Assembly: GCA_018823905.1 (NCBI GenBank)
Contig: JAHJHL010000153.1
Location: forward strand, 1 to 63,804
Direction of reading: 5' to 3'
From: Alphaproteobacteria bacterium
Lineage (GTDB): Bacteria > Pseudomonadota > Alphaproteobacteria > Sphingomonadales > Sphingomonadaceae
DNA length: 63,804 nt
Made by a program: the position numbers and the translations under genes. Shown piece by piece: positions 28,160 to 37,310 of this stretch (position 1 is its first letter; the number at the start of each line of letters is the position of its first letter). The notes beneath the pieces were generated by a model. The model was given only the letters and a program-made list of their open reading frames with translations. It was not told the origin of the DNA and ran no database searches.

Positions 28160-29224
28160 TCAGCCACCTTGCTTAGCCACAAGAGGCTGCCACCAGTCTT
28201 CATGAGCGAGATACCATGCGATTGTTTCTTGGAGGCCTTGGGCGAAATCGCGCTCGGGCGCATAGTTGAGATCAGCGCGCGCTTTGCGCTCGTCAATTGC
28301 ATAGCGTCGATCGTGACCCTTCCGATCAGTCACGTAGCTTTTTAGTTCGGATGAGGAACGGCCCTGCGCAGCAGGGGCGGTAGGGAAACGATCTGCCAAT
28401 CGGGTATCGCGTTCGAATGCGGCATCAACCGCGGCACAGATCTCGTCTACCACCTTGATGTTCGGAAGTTCCTCGCCGCCGCCGACGTTATAGGTCTCCC
28501 CGGGGACGCCGTGATGCAAACATGCCTCGATGGCTCGGCAATGGTCGGCGACATGAAGCCAGTCGCGGACATTCATGCCATCCCCGTAAATCGGCAATTT
28601 CTGCCCGTGCAGCGCGCGAATAATGAACAACGGGATCAGCTTTTCAGGAAACTGGTAGGGTCCGTAATTATTCGAGCAGTTCGTGGTCGTGGTCACCAGA
28701 CCGAAGGTGTGGTGATAAGCACGGACGAGATGGTCCGCCGACGCTTTGGAAGCTGAGTAGGGCGAGTTCGGTGAATAGGGCGTGGTTTCGCTGAACGCTG
28801 GTTCGTCGGGTTCGAGCGAACCGAAGACCTCATCGGTAGATATATTGTGAAACCGGTGCGGTCGGCCAGTGCCCGCGTCGAGCCATTCGGCTTTCGCGGC
28901 TTTTAAAAGGCTGTGCGTACCGATAATGTTTGTGTCGATGAACGCGTCTGGCCCCTCGATCGAGCGATCGACATGGCTTTCGGCCGCAAAGTGAACGATG
29001 GTATCGATCTTCCGCGTCGTCAGCAGTTGGCGCACCAGGTCGGTGTCGCGGATGTCGCCGACGACGAGTTCGACATTGTCGATGCCTTTAAGGCTTGCCC
29101 GGTTTCCGGCGTACGTGAGCAGGTCGAGGACCACGATTCCCCGATCTGGACTCTTGTCGCGAAGATAGCGGACGAAATTTGATCCGATGAAGCCGGCTCC
29201 GCCAGTGATCAGTAGATTATCCAT
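28160..29224 (-). CDS. rmlB: dTDP-glucose 4,6-dehydratase
   Basis: RmlB converts dTDP-glucose to dTDP-4-keto-6-deoxyglucose, the second step to dTDP-L-rhamnose. The 354-residue SDR-fold protein has GGAGFIGSNFVRYL at the N-terminus for NAD. The catalytic STDEVFG is at about 124-130 and the YSASK catalytic pair at about 152-156. The real start is ATG 29222-29224; a longer open frame upstream lies inside rmlD. It overlaps the rmlD stop by 8 bases and is the last rml gene of a four-gene operon. Confidence 0.96.
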   Translation of the reverse strand: MDNLLITGGAGFIGSNFVRYLRDKSPDRGIVVLDLLTYAGNRASLKGIDNVELVVGDIRDTDLVRQLLTTRKIDTIVHFAAESHVDRSIEGPDAFIDTNIIGTHSLLKAAKAEWLDAGTGRPHRFHNISTDEVFGSLEPDEPAFSETTPYSPNSPYSASKASADHLVRAYHHTFGLVTTTTNCSNNYGPYQFPEKLIPLFIIRALHGQKLPIYGDGMNVRDWLHVADHCRAIEACLHHGVPGETYNVGGGEELPNIKVVDEICAAVDAAFERDTRLADRFPTAPAAQGRSSSELKSYVTDRKGHDRRYAIDERKARADLNYAPERDFAQGLQETIAWYLAHEDWWQPLVAKQGG

Positions 29225-30074
29225 CGGATTTGATTGCCTCCAAGACGTCACGAAGATTTGTCCGCCAATGCGGAGGTGCGCGGCCGAGAGCTTCGATCGT
29301 GTCGCGTTTGTCCAGAACGGAATAGTGCGGCCTTTTGGCCGGAGTCGGATATGAGCTGGACGGGATGGGTATGATATCGACCGGCTGGTCGAGAAGCCCG
29401 ATGGCAATAGCATCTTCCAGGATGGCTACGGCGAAATCATACCAGCTCGCGACACCGCTATCGCTGTAGTGCATAACGCCGCTATTGTCGGTTTGGGCCA
29501 ATCTCCAAAGGGCGTCTGCTAGCGAAAGCACGCTCGTCGGCGTGCCAACCTGATCATCGACCACGCGGAGTTCTGGACGTTCCCGCATGAGACGCAGCAT
29601 CGTTGCGACGAAGTTATTGCCATAGGCGCTGTACAGCCAGCTGGTCCGGATAATCAGAGAATTGTGCCCAGCGGCCCTCTCGCCAGCCAATTTTGTAGCG
29701 CCGTACACATTGAGCGGGGCGGTGGGCGCGTCGGTTGCATAAGGATGTGACGCCATGCCGTCGAAGACGAAATCGGTGGAGATATGCACCATTCGAGCGC
29801 CGCTGCGCTGCGCGGCCTGCGCGAGATGGGCGACGCCGAGATGGTTCACACGATCGACCAGTTCGGGCATCTCCTCCGCCGCATCGACTTTCGTATAGGC
29901 CGCCGCGTTGATTATGATGGCCGGTGCGTGAGCGATAAACGCCGCGTCGACTGCAGCGCGGTCGCTGATATCCAGCTGCGCTGACGTCAGCGCGATCAGC
30001 TCGATGCTTGCTGGCGCGTGGGATGCCAAGGCGCGGCCCAATTGCCCGTTCGCTCCGGTGATCAGCGCTTTCAT
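29217..30074 (-). CDS. rmlD: dTDP-4-dehydrorhamnose reductase
   Basis: RmlD reduces dTDP-4-keto-L-rhamnose to dTDP-L-rhamnose. The 285-residue protein has the NADPH-binding GANGQLGRAL at residues 7-16 and STDFVFDG at about 99-106. The catalytic YGATK lies at about 126-130, and RTSWLYS is present. It lies between rmlC (4-base overlap) and rmlB in the same operon. Confidence 0.95.
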   Translation of the reverse strand: MKALITGANGQLGRALASHAPASIELIALTSAQLDISDRAAVDAAFIAHAPAIIINAAAYTKVDAAEEMPELVDRVNHLGVAHLAQAAQRSGARMVHISTDFVFDGMASHPYATDAPTAPLNVYGATKLAGERAAGHNSLIIRTSWLYSAYGNNFVATMLRLMRERPELRVVDDQVGTPTSVLSLADALWRLAQTDNSGVMHYSDSGVASWYDFAVAILEDAIAIGLLDQPVDIIPIPSSSYPTPAKRPHYSVLDKRDTIEALGRAPPHWRTNLRDVLEAIKSDG

Positions 30075-30616
30075 TCTGGGAGCGCGCTTTCGGCGAGCAA
30101 CTTGCCGGCTTGGTCCTTTGCCGAGAGTTCGGGCGTCAGTCCCTCCAGCGGCCAGTTGATCGCGAGGTTCGGGTCATCCCAGCGCACGCAGTGCTCCGCA
30201 GCTGGCTGGTAAAAATCGGTGCATTTGTACAAAAAGTCGGTCTGGTCCTCGAGGGTCAGGAAGCCGTGGGCAAAGCCCGGCGGCACCCACAGCATCCGCT
30301 GATTGGCTGCGCTGAGTTCGACGCCGATCCAGCGGCCGAAGTTCTTGCTTGACCGGCGAATATCGACGGCCACGTCGAGGACACGCCCATTTGCGACCCG
30401 AACGAGCTTTCCCTGCGGATTGGGATCTTGATAGTGGAGGCCGCGGAGCACCCCACGCGACGAGCGGCTGTGATTGTCCTGCACAAACCTCACATCAAGA
30501 CCGGCGTCCGCAAAAACGGCTTGGTTCCAGCTTTCGAGGAAAAAGCCGCGGTCATCACCGAAGACCTTGGGCTCGATGATCAGCGGACCCGGAATGTCGC
30601 ATTCTACGAACCGCAT
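30071..30616 (-). CDS. rmlC: dTDP-4-dehydrorhamnose 3,5-epimerase
   Basis: RmlC epimerises C3 and C5 of dTDP-4-keto-6-deoxyglucose. The 181-residue cupin has the family core DNHSRSSRGVLRGLHYQ, with the catalytic His in GLHYQ at about residue 61. WVPPGFAHGFLTLED and YKCTDFYQPAAEHCVRWDDP follow. Its start overlaps the rmlA stop as TGATG. Length is typical. Confidence 0.95.
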   Translation of the reverse strand: MRFVECDIPGPLIIEPKVFGDDRGFFLESWNQAVFADAGLDVRFVQDNHSRSSRGVLRGLHYQDPNPQGKLVRVANGRVLDVAVDIRRSSKNFGRWIGVELSAANQRMLWVPPGFAHGFLTLEDQTDFLYKCTDFYQPAAEHCVRWDDPNLAINWPLEGLTPELSAKDQAGKLLAESALPE

Positions 30617-31497
30617 CAGAAGCTTCTATTTTCCAGTAGGTTAAGAAGATAATCGCCATAGCCCGATTTGCGCAGGGGTTCGGCGACTGCCTTGAGCTTT
30701 GCATCATCGATATAACGCAACCGCCAGGCAATTTCTTCGGGGCAGCAGATTTTCAGACCCTGGCGCTCTTCTGTGATGCGAACATAGTTGCCAGCATCGA
30801 GCAGCGATGCGTGCGTGCCGGTGTCGAGCCAGGCAAAGCCGCGGCCCATGATTTGTACCGAGAGACAGCCATCGTCCATGTAGGAGCGGTTGAGATCGGT
30901 AATTTCCAGTTCGCCCCGGGCGCTGGGTTTTAGCGCCAGCGCGCGCTCGACGACCGTCTCATCATAAAAATAGAGGCCGGTCACGGCATAATTGGATTTG
31001 GGATTCGCGGGCTTCTCTTCGATGCTGAGAGCGTTGCAGCGGCCATCGATCTCGACGACCCCATAGGCTTGCGGGTTGGCGACCTGGTAAGCGAAGACGC
31101 TGGCGCCAGCTTTCCGGCTGTCCGCTTCCTGCAGCATCTCGCCAAGACCATGGCCATAGAAGATATTGTCGCCGAGGATCAGGGCGCTCGGAGCGCCATC
31201 GAGGAAATCGGCGCCAATATGAAATGCCTGCGCGAGGCCGGCAGGCTCGGGTTGCACCGCATAATGCAGTTCGAGACCCCAGTCGGAGCCGTCGCCGAGC
31301 AGCCGCTCGAACATTGGCTGGTCTTCGGGCGTGGTGATGATCAGGATTTCGCGAATCCCGGCGAGCATGAGGACCGCAATCGGATAGTAGATCATCGGCT
31401 TGTCGAAAACGGGAGCGAGTTGCTTCGAAATGGCTCGCGTCAGCGGATAGAGCCGCGTTCCCGACCCTCCGGCCAGAACTATTCCCTTACGCTGCAC
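30616..31497 (-). CDS. rmlA: Glucose-1-phosphate thymidylyltransferase
   Basis: RmlA makes dTDP-glucose from dTTP and glucose 1-phosphate. The 293-residue protein has the nucleotide-binding [11 protein letters not shown], then [16 protein letters not shown] near the N-terminus and ILGDNIFYG at about 105. The start is a GTG at 31495-31497 preceded by AGGGGG about 6 bases away; the ATG at 31569 would add 24 residues with no family counterpart. It is the first gene of rmlA-rmlC-rmlD-rmlB and so sets transcription of the operon. Confidence 0.94.
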   Translation of the reverse strand: MQRKGIVLAGGSGTRLYPLTRAISKQLAPVFDKPMIYYPIAVLMLAGIREILIITTPEDQPMFERLLGDGSDWGLELHYAVQPEPAGLAQAFHIGADFLDGAPSALILGDNIFYGHGLGEMLQEADSRKAGASVFAYQVANPQAYGVVEIDGRCNALSIEEKPANPKSNYAVTGLYFYDETVVERALALKPSARGELEITDLNRSYMDDGCLSVQIMGRGFAWLDTGTHASLLDAGNYVRITEERQGLKICCPEEIAWRLRYIDDAKLKAVAEPLRKSGYGDYLLNLLENRSF

Positions 31498-31845
31498 CTT
31501 TGCCCCCTGTAGATATTGTGTCGCACCGATTCTGCGGGGCTGATCTGTACCCATTATGGGATATCTCAAAGCGAATTGCCGCCGACGGTGTCGCGCTTTC
31601 CACTCGCACAGCCCTTTTGAGCCGTCAACGAAACCAATGGCTTCGGCGCAATCCCGTTTCCGGACATCCAGCTTGGCTTCCGTTAAACAAGCTAGGCTTA
31701 CGACCTTTTTTCGTTCGTCGGAACGATGCGCCTGGTTGTCAATTCACAGGGGTACCCGGAAAGCCGCCTCAGACAATAAGCTGCTTGGCGATTCCCGGGC
31801 GGCGATCTCTTTTCTCGTCGCTCCACAGATGACTGGACAAAAATA
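31498..31845. other. Divergent intergenic region between rmlA and galU
   Basis: This 348-base gap holds the promoters of the leftward rml operon and rightward galU by position. Short frames inside it are Arg/Ser-rich and unlike proteins. I see a small dyad CGTTCGTCGGAACG near 31712 but no clear -35/-10 pair. Confidence 0.5.
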
Positions 31846-32709
31846 GTGAAACCGATCCGCAAAGCCGTTTTTCCCGTTGCCGGTCTCGGCACCCGCTTCC
31901 TGCCGGCGACCAAAGCGATCCCTAAAGAGATGCTGCCGATCGTCGATCGGCCGCTGATCCAATATGCGGTCGACGAGGCGCGCGAGGCGGGGATCGAGCA
32001 GATTATCTTTGTCACCGGCCGCGGCAAGAGCGCGATCGAGGATCATTTCGACATCGCCTTCGAGCTGGAAAAGACGATGTCCGAACGCGGCAAGGATCTG
32101 TCGGTGCTGGAGCCGACGCGGCTTGGCCCCGGCAATTGCGCCTATGTCCGCCAACAGGAACCGCTGGGCCTCGGCCACGCGATCTGGTGCGCGCGCGCGA
32201 TCGTCGGCGACGAACCCTTTGCGATCTTCCTGCCCGACGAGTTCATGCACGGCTCACCCGGCTGCATGAAGCAGATGGTCGATGCCTACCATCAGGTCGG
32301 CGGCAACCTGATTTCAGTGCTCGAAGTGCCGCGCGACCAAGTATCGAGCTATGGCGTCATCGCCCCCGGCGCGCGCGACGGATCGCTGACCGAAGTCACG
32401 GGGCTGGTCGAGAAACCGTCGGTCGCCGACGCGCCGTCGAACCTGATCATCTCGGGCCGCTACATCCTCCAGCCCGAGGTGATGCGCGTGCTCGAAGGGC
32501 AGGAAAAGGGCGCGGGCGGCGAAATCCAGCTGACCGACGCGATGGCGACGATGATCGGCACCCAGCCATTCCACGCCGTGGCCTTTGACGGCGCGCGCTA
32601 TGACTGCGGATCGAAGGCGGGGTATATCCAGGCCAATCTGGCGGTTGCGTTGCAACGCCCCGACATTGCCGCAGAAGTGCGCGCCTTTGCGGTCGATCTG
32701 CTGAAGTAG
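31846..32709 (+). CDS. galU: UTP-glucose-1-phosphate uridylyltransferase
   Basis: GalU makes UDP-glucose, a donor for EPS synthesis. The 287-residue protein starts at GTG and has GLGTRFLPATKAIPKEMLPIVDRPLIQ, the canonical GalU start. ILPDEF- and LVEKP-type active-site segments occur as FLPDEFMHG and VTGLVEKPSVADAP. It stands between the rml operon and the exosortase cassette, consistent with UDP-glucose supply to the pathway. No UDP-glucose dehydrogenase gene is in the window. Confidence 0.95.
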   Translation: MKPIRKAVFPVAGLGTRFLPATKAIPKEMLPIVDRPLIQYAVDEAREAGIEQIIFVTGRGKSAIEDHFDIAFELEKTMSERGKDLSVLEPTRLGPGNCAYVRQQEPLGLGHAIWCARAIVGDEPFAIFLPDEFMHGSPGCMKQMVDAYHQVGGNLISVLEVPRDQVSSYGVIAPGARDGSLTEVTGLVEKPSVADAPSNLIISGRYILQPEVMRVLEGQEKGAGGEIQLTDAMATMIGTQPFHAVAFDGARYDCGSKAGYIQANLAVALQRPDIAAEVRAFAVDLLK

Positions 32710-32860
32710 TACTGGGCAATCGATTTACCTCGTTTGCGGTCATTGACCGCCTCCGATCTCGGCGCACATGCAGGTACCGTCAGAGATTTGCATGCGTTCG
32801 TTGACGTGGTTGCGGTCGAGGCGGATAAGTGAAGCAAATGTGGGTATAGGCTGATCGTAT

Positions 32861-33508
32861 ATGGCAATTTCGGGTGTTCTCGATTTCCCGGCATCGACGG
32901 GCGGGCTGCTTCGGCTTGCGCTCCATACAGCGCCGCCGCGCGAAGGATGGCGCCAAGTTCCAGTGCAACTGCATAGCCTTTCGACTTCGGGCATGTTGAT
33001 CGAAAGCGATTATCCGCTGAAGCTTGGCGACAAGATTGAAATGGCGTTTGCTGATGCAGCGATTGCGCTGGGGAAAATCACCTGGACCGGGGCGAAGTTG
33101 TTCGGCTGTCAATTTGATGAGGCGGTCGCCGCGGACCTTCTTGAAAGGGCCGTTTCGCGCGCGATTGATGATGAGTTAAACTGGCAAAGCCTTTCTGAGC
33201 CCGGCGAAACCTTTGGAGCCAGACTCCTGCGACTAAGAAAAGCCAAACGGATATCTCAGATAGATATTGCCGAAAAACTCGGCCTTACCGCGGTGGCCAT
33301 CAGCAATTGGGAGAGCGATCGGTCGCAGCCGCGCCGCCATCGAATGGCAGAGTTGGCCAAGATCTTGGGTGTTCCCAGCCAGCAGCTCATGAGTCATTCG
33401 ATTCCGCTTCCCGAATCCCTCCCCGAATTGATTGCCTCAAGCAAAGCGCAAGTCGCGAGCCTGCTTGGGGTCAGCCCAGACAGCGTGACGATCAGCGTCA
33501 AATTGTAG
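32861..33508 (+). CDS. PilZ domain-helix-turn-helix fusion regulator
   Basis: This 215-residue two-domain protein may couple c-di-GMP to transcription. Residues about 1-100 look like a PilZ domain: RxxxR is present as REGWR (27-31), and the second motif is SLSTSG (39-44), where the usual Asp/Asn is Ser. Residues about 115-175 are an XRE-type helix-turn-helix (RLRKAKRISQIDIAEKLG, then AISNWESDRSQPR). The gene sits alone between galU and a convergent protease gene, at the head of the exosortase cassette. The substituted residue leaves c-di-GMP binding uncertain. Confidence 0.75.
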   Translation: MAISGVLDFPASTGGLLRLALHTAPPREGWRQVPVQLHSLSTSGMLIESDYPLKLGDKIEMAFADAAIALGKITWTGAKLFGCQFDEAVAADLLERAVSRAIDDELNWQSLSEPGETFGARLLRLRKAKRISQIDIAEKLGLTAVAISNWESDRSQPRRHRMAELAKILGVPSQQLMSHSIPLPESLPELIASSKAQVASLLGVSPDSVTISVKL

Positions 33509-33535
33509 AATATCGCGGCCAAGCCGCGAGCTATT

Positions 33536-34036
33536 TTACCTCACGAGAGTAAGGCGGTCTCCATCGATATGAACTGCATCAAATTGAGCGAGCGCGTTCT
33601 GTCCTAGCAGCGAGAGACCGACATCGCGCCGCGGGATCGCCGCCTTGAGGTTCTTGATGGAATGCCCTTCGAAGGCGATTTCTTTAATGACAATCCAGTC
33701 GACGGCAATTGGACCGCCAGCCGTCATCACCATGCTCCTGTCGCCCACGCCCGTATAGGCATCGACCTTACGGGCATCGGCATGACTGAGGATGACGTGG
33801 CTCGCCCCGGTATCGACAAGAAAACGGATCGACTTTTGCCCCACATCGCCGCCGATATAGAATAGGCCATTGTCCTCACGGCGGGTTCCCAAGCTCTTTT
33901 GGCGCGTGTCGATTTCCACTGCTGCTGAACTCGCGGCGAAGGCGGTCGGGGCAAATCGCTGATTCTGGGGCGCGACGAAGGGAGCTGCCACAATCGCAGT
34001 TGCCATGCCTGCAAGGAAATACAGATATTGCCGCAT
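33536..34036 (-). CDS. Retropepsin-like aspartic protease, exported
   Basis: This 166-residue protein has a signal peptide or anchor at residues 4-22 and a single aspartic protease half-domain. DTG is at 75-77 in FLVDTGASHVILS, with GLSLLGQNALAQFD at about 139 as the family's second conserved strand. It matches the TIGR02281-type clan AA proteases, expected to work as dimers in the periplasm. Neighbouring exosortase genes suggest envelope-protein processing, but that is inference. Confidence 0.82.
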   Translation of the reverse strand: MRQYLYFLAGMATAIVAAPFVAPQNQRFAPTAFAASSAAVEIDTRQKSLGTRREDNGLFYIGGDVGQKSIRFLVDTGASHVILSHADARKVDAYTGVGDRSMVMTAGGPIAVDWIVIKEIAFEGHSIKNLKAAIPRRDVGLSLLGQNALAQFDAVHIDGDRLTLVR

Positions 34037-34424
34037 GAAGCCGACTTAACGGCTTCTCTTTGTACTTCGGTTTCGCGGCGTGGCTAATGACGGGTTAACG
34101 ATTGTGAGAATGCAGAGCGCGATGCCGTCGACTCACTATCGGGATGCAAGGTGTCGACCTGCCCCATCCTCTTCGACCGTGATGCTCTCGGCTGGCGCAG
34201 GTGCCTCCAAGTGCCAAAAGACCCGTCGCGCACACCGTTGATCTGCGCTAGATGCCGTACCGAGCAGAACGCAACGCTGGATATGAGGCAACATTGACCG
34301 CGCGAAAGCCTAACATGGACGCGACTTTTTGCGTCGCGGGTGAACGTAGGCATCAATGCGATTTCGATCAGCATAACTGGCTGTCGTCGCGCGCTGCTGC
34401 AACATACGGTTCCAAGGAGGCGGA
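34037..34424. other. Gene-poor gap upstream of small membrane protein
   Basis: This 388-base stretch has one leftward frame (34084-34374) with no recognisable protein features. A weak hairpin, GCGAC...GTCGC, lies near 34320-34336. It presumably holds promoters for the protease gene and the small rightward gene. Confidence 0.4.
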
Positions 34425-34427
34425 ATG

Positions 34428-34622
34428 ATGGCGGTCAAAGTCAGCCTCATTGCGGGCCTCCTGATTGCCGTCATATATCGGCTGCTCCGGCATCGGGCTA
34501 TTTTTCCGGGCGCGCGGGAAGGCGGCAAAGCGATCGCTTGGCTCAAGATAATTGGCATAACGCTCTTAGTAGCGGTCTTCTTATGGGTACCGCTCACGGT
34601 CCTCGAGAATTTCCCGGACTGA
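34428..34622 (+). CDS. Small two-helix membrane protein, unknown function
   Basis: This 64-residue protein has two predicted helices (about 5-20 and 38-55) separated by a basic loop rich in Arg and Gly. A strong AAGGAGG ribosome site at 34414-34420 lies 7 bases before the ATG at 34428. An ATG three bases earlier is spaced less well. I recognise no family. It is isolated on the plus strand inside the exosortase cassette. Confidence 0.62.
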   Translation: MAVKVSLIAGLLIAVIYRLLRHRAIFPGAREGGKAIAWLKIIGITLLVAVFLWVPLTVLENFPD

Positions 34623-34711
34623 AGACTATCACGAACGTCCGCTGCTGTAGCAGTGGTCAAAGCCTAAATTTGACAGGAAAGCGCTCAGGAAATCGCTTCA
34701 GCTGGGACGTC

Positions 34712-35605
34712 TCAAATCGTCGGAGTGACGAGATTTCCGTGCTCTTCCTCGAGCTTTTTCACGCGCCGGGTCTGCATCCGTCCGAATAACACCAAAAAGG
34801 CCGCGAGGATCGTCCACTGGATTGCTTGCAGCCAGTAGCGGATCTTCATCGAATATTCGTCGCGATAGAGCGTGTAATGGGGCTCGCTGATACCGAACCC
34901 GAGCGAGTTGAAAAGCACACGGGCGGTTCCGGGCAGACCACCTTCAACAAGGATGCCGGACCAGGCGGGGCGCTGCGTGATATTGGCAAGCTGCGTCTTG
35001 TTCTTGGCTTCGAGCTGAACGAAAACGCGCACCAGGCGTCCTTCACCTGCAGCACTATAGGGCGCAAACGCCATCCGGTCGTCGCCAATGAACCAATCTT
35101 GCCCAAAAAAGACGATCGTGCCAAGTTCGCCGCCAACTAGGCGAGCTGGGCCTTCCTTGACCGCAATCGTTCGGATATCGCTGGCCGCGATCGTCTGCGC
35201 ATTGCCCTGCGGGCTTGGAAGCAGGAACAAAATGAAGACGACGAAACCGACAACGACAACCGTCGTTGCTGCCGCGAAGCCGTACAATATCGTCCGCAGC
35301 CTTTTACCGCGCTTGATCTGCAGCGTGAGCGCCTCGGAGATACTTTGCCCTTCCTGTTCTCGCCGGCGAAGAAAGCGCAGGACGAGCCATGCCGGGAGCG
35401 CCGCAAGGCCAAACAGGAACAGGAATGTTAGTAGCGGCGCATAGGCGCCAAAATAATGGATCTGAAGCTCGGCGAGCCGCCCAAAAATGCCGCGATAATT
35501 CATCGCTTCCCACAGGAAGTACAGCCCGGCGAGGCCAAACCAAGCCTGCGCTGCGAGCTTCAGAAGCGGTGACCGCTTCGACGATTTCTTGGTCTGGGTG
35601 GCCAA
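34712..35605 (-). CDS. Membrane protein of unknown function, next to PEP-CTERM gene
   Basis: This 297-residue protein has four predicted helices, at about residues 18-38, 52-75, 102-128 and 262-282. Between helices 3 and 4 is a soluble domain of about 130 residues with SDIRTIAVKEGPARLVGGELGTI and a beta-rich pattern. I cannot name a family. It is separated from the PEP-CTERM gene upstream by 5 bases and transcribed with it. A role in envelope or EPS assembly is inferred from position only. Confidence 0.75.
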   Translation of the reverse strand: MATQTKKSSKRSPLLKLAAQAWFGLAGLYFLWEAMNYRGIFGRLAELQIHYFGAYAPLLTFLFLFGLAALPAWLVLRFLRRREQEGQSISEALTLQIKRGKRLRTILYGFAAATTVVVVGFVVFILFLLPSPQGNAQTIAASDIRTIAVKEGPARLVGGELGTIVFFGQDWFIGDDRMAFAPYSAAGEGRLVRVFVQLEAKNKTQLANITQRPAWSGILVEGGLPGTARVLFNSLGFGISEPHYTLYRDEYSMKIRYWLQAIQWTILAAFLVLFGRMQTRRVKKLEEEHGNLVTPTI

Positions 35606-35610
35606 AGTCT

Positions 35611-36300
35611 TCAGCGTGCCGTTACGCGTTGCATCACTGGACGTTGCCGCCGACGCCGCAGCGCAGCCCCGATCCCGAAGAAGCCGAGGATCAGCGAAAG
35701 CCAGGTGGCGGGTTCGGGTACTGCGGTAACCGGATCGGTCCCGGGCTGGCCGCCCGTATCGCCGCCCGTGCTGCCGCCGCCCGTTCCGCCACCGGTGCTG
35801 CCGCCATTGGCTGGCGGGGGGAGACTGGCTGAAAACACCGGCGTTGCCGTTGGCCCGAGCGCCGGGCCAAGCGAAGCAAATGTCGCAGGCGTGCCGGCGG
35901 CCGGTGCAAAAGCGTCGTTGACAGCCGCTACGGTGGCTGCGTCGGCCGGGGCTCCGCCAATCGCGGTAGCGGGGGCTGCGACAGCTGGACCGACGCCGCG
36001 CGCGGCGACGGTGTTGAAATCCCGATCGCGCAAGGCGCGGCGAATCCGGTTGCGAGGAACGCGCGTTGCGTTGGCAACAGGCACAACGCCTTCCGGATCG
36101 TCAGCGTAAGAGCCATCGTCGGTCTCTTCGGACGGCGGGATCGCCATGGCGGCCATCGCGCTCGGCGCTGCGCCCGGCATCTCCACAATTGCGCGATCCT
36201 CAAGGCGGCTGAAGCCGATGAGAGCGATGCCAAGCAGCAGGATGACGCGAGTCTTCCTGTAGCCCTCTTTGGCTTGTGGCGCGGCCCCTTCGATACTCAC
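35611..36300 (-). CDS. PEP-CTERM protein (PEPxxWA type), exosortase substrate
   Basis: This roughly 229-residue protein has a hydrophobic N-terminal segment (TRVILLLGIALIGF), an Ala/Pro-rich body, and a Gly/Ser/Thr-rich spacer at about 160-190. The C-terminal sorting signal is VPEPATW, a hydrophobic helix, then an RRRR cluster starting near residue 215, followed by an 11-residue tail. GTG 36300 is preferred over ATG 36360 because GAGAGGG lies just upstream; this is not certain. It is encoded immediately before the EpsD-like gene, so it is probably the dedicated substrate of the exosortase nearby. It lacks a clear cleaved signal peptide. Confidence 0.78.
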   Translation of the reverse strand: MSIEGAAPQAKEGYRKTRVILLLGIALIGFSRLEDRAIVEMPGAAPSAMAAMAIPPSEETDDGSYADDPEGVVPVANATRVPRNRIRRALRDRDFNTVAARGVGPAVAAPATAIGGAPADAATVAAVNDAFAPAAGTPATFASLGPALGPTATPVFSASLPPPANGGSTGGGTGGGSTGGDTGGQPGTDPVTAVPEPATWLSLILGFFGIGAALRRRRQRPVMQRVTAR

Positions 36301-36444
36301 TGCAACCCTCTCTTTCGACTCGCGACGCTTATGCTCGGTAGTTGACTGTATATCAACCAATTAGCTGTCTCAGCGTGGTACATCTTTTCGAAATGGGCTG
36401 TGTCGGTCCGGCGACGATGCCGCGATCGACGCCAGTTGCCCGTT

Positions 36445-37287
36445 CTACTTCGCCGCGGTCTTTTTGGGTGGCGGAGCCAAGCCGTCCTGATAGGAGATAT
36501 TCGCCTTTGCCTTGGCCTCATCCAGGCGCGTCCGAAGTACTTTACCAATGCTCTCGGCACGCATCGTCTGTGCGGCCATTGGGCTGGCTTGCGCTTCGGT
36601 CGTCGGTACAGGCTGGCGACCGGTGATGACGCTCACGATCGCCTTGCCTTGCATCGGGATGATGAACGGTTCGCCCGCGGGGAGCGCCAAGATTTGGTCG
36701 AGGACAGCAGTCGGCATGGTTCCGGAGTCCATGCTGTTTGCCCCCTTCGAATAGTCAATCTTGAAGCTTTTCAGCGTTTCTTCGACGTCTGCCAGCGACT
36801 TGTCCGCCTCAAGCGCTTTCAGCACGGTCGGATCGGACGGAAAATCGAAGCTGATTTGATCGACGAGATAGGCCGTGCGCTGGCTGAATTTGCCAGGGTT
36901 GTCGGCGAGATATTTCTTCACCGACGAGGCGTCGGGAACACGCACGGTGTCGGCGGTCTTCACGCCATACATCTGCACGAGCAATTCTTCCTTCAGGCGC
37001 CGTTCGCGGATGACATAGGTGGGATCGCGATCGAGTCCGTCTTCCTTGGCGACCTGTGCCATCAGGCGGCGATCGATGATCTGCTGAAGGATCTGGCGGC
37101 GTACCGCCTGCTTGTCGCCGACTGGCGGAGCAGGAAGCTCGGCGATCTCGGCGTTGAGTTCCTGCTGGGTAATCTCCTCGCCGTTGACGACCGCGACGAC
37201 CTGACCGGTCGGTTCGCTGCTGCAGGCCTGAAGGGTGATCAACGCCGCACCGGCCAATGCCAGTCTTGCAGTTATGGTATAATTCAC
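36445..37287 (-). CDS. epsD: EpsD-type peptidyl-prolyl isomerase lipoprotein
   Basis: This 280-residue lipoprotein has a signal peptide ending in LQAC (Cys near 22). A SurA-like N-terminal domain follows, with VVAVVNGEEITQQELNAEI. A central parvulin-like segment lies at about 130-220 (FSQRTAYLVDQISFDFP and LPAGEPFIIPMQGKAIVSVI). EpsD-family PpiC proteins are typical partners of exosortase EPS loci and act in the periplasm. It is divergent from the small accessory gene with a 104-base gap. The parvulin catalytic core is partly degenerate, so chaperone function is more certain than isomerase function. Confidence 0.8.
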   Translation of the reverse strand: MNYTITARLALAGAALITLQACSSEPTGQVVAVVNGEEITQQELNAEIAELPAPPVGDKQAVRRQILQQIIDRRLMAQVAKEDGLDRDPTYVIRERRLKEELLVQMYGVKTADTVRVPDASSVKKYLADNPGKFSQRTAYLVDQISFDFPSDPTVLKALEADKSLADVEETLKSFKIDYSKGANSMDSGTMPTAVLDQILALPAGEPFIIPMQGKAIVSVITGRQPVPTTEAQASPMAAQTMRAESIGKVLRTRLDEAKAKANISYQDGLAPPPKKTAAK

Positions 37288-37310
37288 TTACGCCCCCTGA
37301 GGATCGCAGA

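Noticed and set aside
34084..34374. 96-codon leftward frame in the gap before the small membrane protein
   Set aside because: No ribosome site, uneven composition and no domain; treated as noise.
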